This document shows, piece after piece, positions 58,895-64,000 of a stretch of DNA of 64,000 nucleotides. The notes under the pieces were generated by a model. That model saw nothing but the letters and a program-made list of their open reading frames with translations. It was not told the DNA's origin and did not search any database. Source of the stretch: Adiantum capillus-veneris. Taxonomy: Eukaryota > Streptophyta > Polypodiopsida > Polypodiales > Pteridaceae. Every line of letters begins with the position of its first letter. Positions within the stretch are counted from its first letter, which is position 1. The translations under genes and the position numbers were made by a program. The stretch is taken from NCBI GenBank assembly GCA_014529385.2, contig CM043958.1, positions 90,357,025 to 90,421,024 of the forward strand, in the 5' to 3' direction.

Positions 58895-60091
58895 AGCTCC
58901 CTTTACACAAAGGGAATGAGGGACACATGTCAGCTCCCTAGCCTAGATGCCCACAAGGTGTACCCAATTCCTATTGGATGGCCTTGGAGGTGGACCAATG
59001 AGAATTTAGGCTAGAGTAAATCTAGTTTAATTAATTTAAAAACACTTCATAAAAGAACCAATAAGAATTAATCTCTCTAGAAGTCTATTGGACAGTCTCC
59101 CAAGGGGACCAATGAGCATTCAGCAACGAATGGTTTGCCTGATTCCTATTGGCCAGGAGGCAAAGGGGTCCAATGAGAGTTTAGTTGAAGCAAATAATTA
59201 CGTAAATCTCTCGCAAAATGGGAAAGGGGGACACATGTCAGAAGGCTCTCACTTATGCTACTTAATTACCATTGGCTAAGCCTGGGGAGGTCCAATAGGA
59301 TGCTAGCAAGAGCAAATAGCAAGAGGGGTCGACCAAGAGAGAGAGAGAGGGGGCTGATTTTTCAAAGGCATTATCACCTACACACTCACACTAGCTCATG
59401 TGTGGAGTAAGAAGACTCTCTCTCCTTCTCAAGCTTTAATGGAAAGCTTATCACCTACTCCAAGCTTGCGAGAAGGGAGGCCTACACCAACAACTCTTGG
59501 ATTTGTCATGAAAATCCAACCAAGAGCCAAGCTTCAATGCATGCTCATCTCCTCTACCATGCTAATTACTAAGCTAAGCTATGCTAATATGAGTGATTAT
59601 GTGAGGAAATGTACATCTTTCTCGTAAGAATACTCCTTCTTCCTCTCAATCTACCCTCATACCCCGCTAGCTCTCACCATCTTCGAAGGTGTGTGAGGTC
59701 TTGGGTCTGAGACCGTGAGGGAATTGGTGTTGTGTTTGATAAGTGTTTTCCTTAGTGCATAAAGTTTCCACCTTCATTGCACTAGCTAATATTGAAGGAA
59801 CACAAATAATTGTATTGTAAAATGTCTCTCTTTATGGGAGAAACCATAATACAAAGCCTTTTGGAGGGGGGACCGGTTCCATGCAAATCCGGTCCTCAAC
59901 TGTTGTCAATTGCTTAATTTCTCTCTCTTTTGAAGTATTGTTCATGCTATCTAACTAGGTGTTATGGTTTTTGTTGCTTTCTCCACCCAAGCACTCTTGT
60001 TAATCTCATTAGGAATCTATTCTAATGAAATGCTCACTATGTTCATGCTATTTTCCGCTACACACAAGTTACTAGGCCATTACATGTTACA
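58480..60091 (+). mobile_element. Chromovirus 3' LTR
   Basis: 1612 bases, TGTCATAAAAATC to ACATGTTACA. It includes a CA run (58861-58887) and the 500-base part absent from the 5' copy, in which GGGACACATGTCAG occurs twice (58920, 59228). Confidence 0.9.
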
Positions 60092-61620
60092 CACCTGCTC
60101 ACTTTCTCCGATTTTTGTGAGCCTTGGCGAGCGTTCGTGGGTCAACAAAGATTTTGGGAAAACTCGTAGAGCTCAGTCTGGTCAGATTTCTGATTTGGAC
60201 CCATTTCGGCCTCCATTTCCACTACAGGCAAGCCTGCACATGCAATTTTGTCATTTTGTGCAAAATTTCTGTCAGTGTCGTTTTTTGCATAACAAGTGCC
60301 TTACAGTCTTCTACGGTTTGTGCTTTATAGCACATGTTGTTCCCGCTTCGTTTCTCCTCTTTTCAGGCAGTTTTCACATCAGGTGCAGCATTTACCAAGG
60401 CTAACAACAAGACAAATGTGTTCAAGATGTTTGCTGCTAAGGATAGGTTGGATGGGCACAATTACCCTATGTGGGCTTATATGATGCAACATGTTTTTGT
60501 GTCAAAGGGCGTCTAGAATATTGTGCAGGACATTGATGTACGTCCTAGTTCTGAGGATGTAGGCGATGTTGAGGATGTTACAGGTCTTGCTGCAAGGATT
60601 GCTGCTATTAGAGTTGTTTTGCCTACAGCAGAACAAGCTCGTTGGGATGTAAAGGATGCACAGGCTCATGCATTGATTGTGATGTCTATGAAGCACACCA
60701 TTGTTCCTCACATTTGTTCAGCAAAATTTGCAAAACAGGCTTGGGATATTCTAGCAGGTCTTTATGCAAGCTGCAATGAGGCTAAAATTTCTTTGTTGCG
60801 TAAAGAGCTCGAATTAAAGAATATGCATGAGAAAGATGATATGGACACTTTCCTTGCTGGTGTCAAGGATATCGATGAGCAACTTATTTCTGCAGGTGAA
60901 GTCATTTCAGACAGTTCCCTTGTGCAGACGGTTCTTGATGTCTTACCAGATTCTTACCAAACTTTTCCTAGTACTTGGAGACTTATGACCCAAGGAAATC
61001 CTGAAGTTGTCAAGTTTGATGCATTATGCACACTACTGTTGCAAGAGTCACTTTTCAACAAAAAAAAAGGACTAGGTAGCATGCAGTTGAACAGGCTTTT
61101 ATTGCTTCTCAAGGAAAGGGTGGTAACAGCAATGCAGCCACTTCTTATGGTTCTGCTGCGAGTGGCAAAACTTCTATTGCTAATGCTTTTACTGGCTGCA
61201 ATTTGTCTAGAAATTTTGATGATAAGGTAAAAAAGAAGATGTGTTGCCATTATTGTAAAGCTAATGATCACTTGATCAAGCAGTGTCCTAAGTTGAAGGC
61301 CGAAGAGGCTAAGAAGAAAGAGGGTGGTTCCAATGCAAATGTTGGTTCCACTACAAATGCAGCCATTGTTGAGTCTTCTGTGAAAGGAGACTGTGTTGCT
61401 GATGTTGATGCAGAATGGGCTTTTAGTGCAAAGTGCACTTACAATCCTGTTGTCCATGATGCATGCATGGCAGTTGCTGTAGATTCACATGTGTGGTATT
61501 TCAATAGTGATTCTACAAAGCACATTACCTCACATCGTGAATTGTTCACCTCTCTTGATTTTGTCCCTCATGGCAATTCAATCACTTGTGCCAACAATGC
61601 CTCTTATCCGGTTTAGGGAG
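60092..61620 (+). pseudogene. Copia 2 gag and protease
   Basis: The leader resumes at 60092. The gag start codon is lost: AAG (60397-60399) stands where copia 1 has ATG. The frame is otherwise well preserved: FKMFAAKDRLDGHNYPMWAY, a TAG at 60514, then a long open piece (60523-61065) covering the UBN2-type capsid region (HICSAKFAKQAWDILAGLY, SYQTFPSTWRLM). A frameshift follows; then CCHYCKANDHLIKQCPKLK, an intact CX2CX4HX4C knuckle (61243-61299). The protease word YFNSDSTKHITSH (about 61497-61535) has DST in place of DSG. Confidence 0.9.
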
Positions 61621-62840
61621 TTGGAAAGATTGTGCTTACTACTACAAATGGCAGTTCTTTCACACTTGTTGATGCACTTTATGTACATGGGATCAAGAAG
61701 AATCTTTTGTCTGTATCTACACTTGCTACACTTGGTCTTGTAGTCAAATTTGTGGATGACGAATGTACTATACATGATCTCAGTTTTGGTGATGAAATCG
61801 TTGCATCTGGCATATTATGTCGTGGGCTGTATAAGCTCACTTTGTATGACAAGTGTGGGCAAAATTTTGCAAATGCAGTTGTGGATTCAAAGGCTATTCC
61901 AAATGCAAAAATTTGGCATGCACGTTTTGGTCATCTAACTTTTGCAAGTTTGTTGCGTTTGTAGAAATCTGATATGGTTGCTTCTTTGCAGCCTCTTGAA
62001 GCACATGTCAAACATATTTGTGAAGGTTGTATCTTGGGTAAGACGCAGCATTCGAAGTTTCCAAAGGATGGTTTACTTAGGGCCACATGCAGGTTACAGC
62101 TTGTGCATAGTGATGTTTGTGGGCCCATGCAAACTCCATCCTTGGGAAATTACCTTTACTTCGTGACTTTTATTGATGATTACTCCAAGCATGCATGGGT
62201 ATTTCTGCTTAAAGCAAAGTATGAAGTTTTATGTGCTTCAAACAATTTCTGGCTATGACTGAAAATGTCTCGAAATGTACTATGGGCACCCTCCGTTCCG
62301 ATCGAGGGGGGGAGTATATGTCTCATGAATTTAATGCATTTCTGGCTAGTCGTGGGATAAAACACCAATGTATAGTGCCTTATATGCCTCAGCAAAATGG
62401 TGTAGCTGAGAGGAAAAATAGGTCACTTATGGAAATGGCATGATGTATAGTCAAGAGTCAAGCTTTACCACATTAGTTTTGGCTCGAGGTTGTCATGTGT
62501 GCCACTTATGTACTTAATAGGTGTCCTGCAAAAGCGTTGCAGTCTATGACTCAATATGAAGCATGGCATGATAGAAATCCATCTATTGAGCACATGCGTG
62601 TCTTTGGCCGTTTGGATTATGGTTTAGTGCCACAAATGCAGCACAGAAAATTGGATGATAAGGCTATCAATTTTATTTTTTTGGTCATAGTGCTGAAAGC
62701 AAAGGTTACAAGTTGTATCATCCACAAACAAAGCGTATTCTGGTTTCATGGGATGTAGTGTTTGTGGAAGATTCTGCTCATCCCTTATTGTCATGTACTA
62801 GAGATAGTAATGTAAGCTCACAGGATTGGTCATAGTGATG
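61621..62840 (+). pseudogene. Copia 2 integrase
   Basis: ALYVHGIKKNLLSV (61675), IWHARFGHLTFASLLRL (GAG-pre-integrase HxxxxH region, 61912), ICEGCILGKTQ (Cys pair), then LQLVHSDVCGPM (first Asp, about 62100), FVTFIDDYSKHAWVFLLKAK, TLRSDRGGEYMSHEF (second Asp, about 62300) and QQNGVAERKNRSLMEMA (catalytic Glu, about 62400). The triad is complete, unlike copia 1. It is broken by frameshifts near 62235 and 62440 and by the 145-base duplication at 62681. Confidence 0.9.
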
Positions 62841-62970
62841 AAAGCAAAGGTTACAAGTTGTATCATCCACAAACAAAGCGTATTCAGGTTTCATGGGATG
62901 TAGTGTTTGTGGAAGATTCTATTCAGACCTTACTGTCATGTACTAGAGACAGTAATGTAAGCTCACAGGA
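62681..62970 (+). repeat. 145-bp tandem duplication inside copia 2 pol
   Basis: TTGGTCATAGTG at 62681 recurs at 62826. The two copies (62681-62825, 62826-62970) differ at roughly ten positions. 145 is not a multiple of three, so the duplication shifts the frame. Confidence 0.9.
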
Positions 62971-64000
62971 TATTTATGACACTTTGTTGCCTCTTTTCCG
63001 TGGTCAATATACGAATGTAAATTCCAATGAGGCAAATGTACAGCCTATGGGAGTTTCTGAAAATGTTACAGATCAGTCTATTACTGATGCAGATGTACAT
63101 GATGTACTTGATGTACTTGATGAGGAAAGAGCTAAAAATGAGCAGGCTAGAGGTATGCCAAAATGGCTGGTGCATACATTGCGTGAGAATAAATTGGATG
63201 CACCTTTGTCTAGTCATACTCGTTCAGGTTCTCACCATGCATCTTATGCATCAAATTGTTATGCTTTGGCTGTGTCTAGCTTACATGATGTTGAGGAACC
63301 TCTATCTTTTGATGAAACACAGAATTCAAAAAATTGGATGGCTGCCATGCAATCAAAATATGATGCACTTATAGAAAATGACACATGGACTTTATGTGAT
63401 TTTGGCCTCCTGGCAAAAAGGGCATTGGTACGAAGTGGGTTTACAAGTTGAAACACAAGCTGGATGGTGAGATCGATCGCCATAAGGCTCGACTTGTTGC
63501 AAAGGGTTATGCACAGCAAAAAGGCATAGATTATGAAGAGACTTTTGCTCGCACTTCGTATGACTACTGTGCGTTTTCTATGTGCATTGGCAGCTCATTT
63601 TGGTTGGGATGTACATCAATCAGACATTGTTTACTGCTTTCTTGAATGGTGACATATTTGAGGAAGTTTATGTAACACAGCCTCGCGGTTTTGTCAAGAA
63701 AGGACAAGAGGACTAAGTGTGCAGATGTAAGAAGGCTTTGTATGGGTTGAAGCAATCTCCTCGTGCTTGGTATGATAAAGTTGACACTCATTTGGTCAAA
63801 TAAGGCTTTCATAAGTCCAACAGAAAGCACATTGTATGTAAAGTGTGAGGGTGATTTACTTCTCATTGTGGCTCTTTATGTAGATGATTTGTTGATCATC
63901 ACTGGACCAAATGAGAGACATATTGCTGAATTTAAGGCTGATTTGAATTCCACTTTCAAGATGAAAGATTTGGGGCTATTGCATCATTATTTGGCCATAC
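62841..64000 (+). pseudogene. Copia 2 integrase end and reverse transcriptase (runs off window)
   Basis: 62858-63451 reads YHPQTKRIQVSWDVVFVEDS, an acidic linker (VHDVLDVLDEERAKNEQARG) and NWMAAMQSKYDALIENDTWTL, the RT entry. After a shift come GTKWVYKLKHKLDGEIDRHK, ARLVAKGYAQQKGIDYEETF, FLNGDIFEEVYVTQP, ALYGLKQSPRAWYDKV and the catalytic ALYVDDLLIITG (about 63870-63905). RNase H and the 3' LTR lie beyond 64000. Confidence 0.9.

Overview
The window looks like nuclear DNA of a vascular land plant. It holds several Ty1/copia and Ty3/gypsy LTR retrotransposons with plant-type primer-binding sites, a chromovirus with a C-terminal chromodomain, tRNA-derived SINE-like repeats, very many GT, GA and CT microsatellites, and only one convincing host gene. 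Intergenic DNA is A/T-rich. The density of microsatellites and decayed retroelements made me think of a large-genome plant such as a fern, but that is a guess and the sequence does not prove it. There are no bacterial operons, rRNA genes or CRISPR arrays.

Layout. 1-4.4 kb: minus-strand retroelement remnant with LTR, a PBS of the Athila/Tat type, a leader full of GT microsatellites, and an unrecognised decayed frame built of repeated modules. 4.4-10.7 kb: A/T-rich and GA-rich low-complexity DNA, a coding-like stretch with splice-like signals (7.1-8.7 kb), and a 450-bp-period tandem duplication. 10.7-26.2 kb: a complete-ended minus-strand Ty3/gypsy element (Athila/Tat-like) with two LTRs, PBS, PPT and near-matching 5-bp target duplications. 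It has a long leader of degenerate repeats carrying a palindrome array, gag, protease, RT and RNase H. I find no integrase; foreign plus-strand sequence lies where it should be. An extra decayed frame with a coiled-coil-like start sits before the 3' LTR. 26.2-34.2 kb: intergenic, with SINE-like units, G-runs and compound microsatellites. 34.2-36.4 kb: the host gene, one uninterrupted 587-codon frame on the minus strand with a TATA box and a six-codon upstream ORF. 36.5-38.2 kb: degenerate tandem repeats.

38.2-64 kb: a nest of retroelements. A gypsy LTR and leader (38.2-40.3) are cut by copia 1 (40.3-44.2), which runs into copia 3 (44.2-45.8). A decayed minus-strand gypsy pol fragment (45.8-49.3) is followed by a copia-type LTR and leader (49.3-51.25). 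Then copia 2 starts (51.25), is split by a whole 8.5-kb chromovirus (51.54-60.09), and resumes to the window edge. The split in copia 2 is shown by a 5-bp duplication (CGCCT/CACCT) and by alignment to copia 1 across the insertion point.

Every element has stops or frameshifts, so none looks autonomous. The most unusual pieces are the repeated-module frame (68-1920), the extra 3' frame (11699-13306), the palindrome array in the leader (23536-24573), a short array of covarying hairpin repeats (15301-15416), and the unequal microsatellite growth between the two LTRs of the chromovirus.
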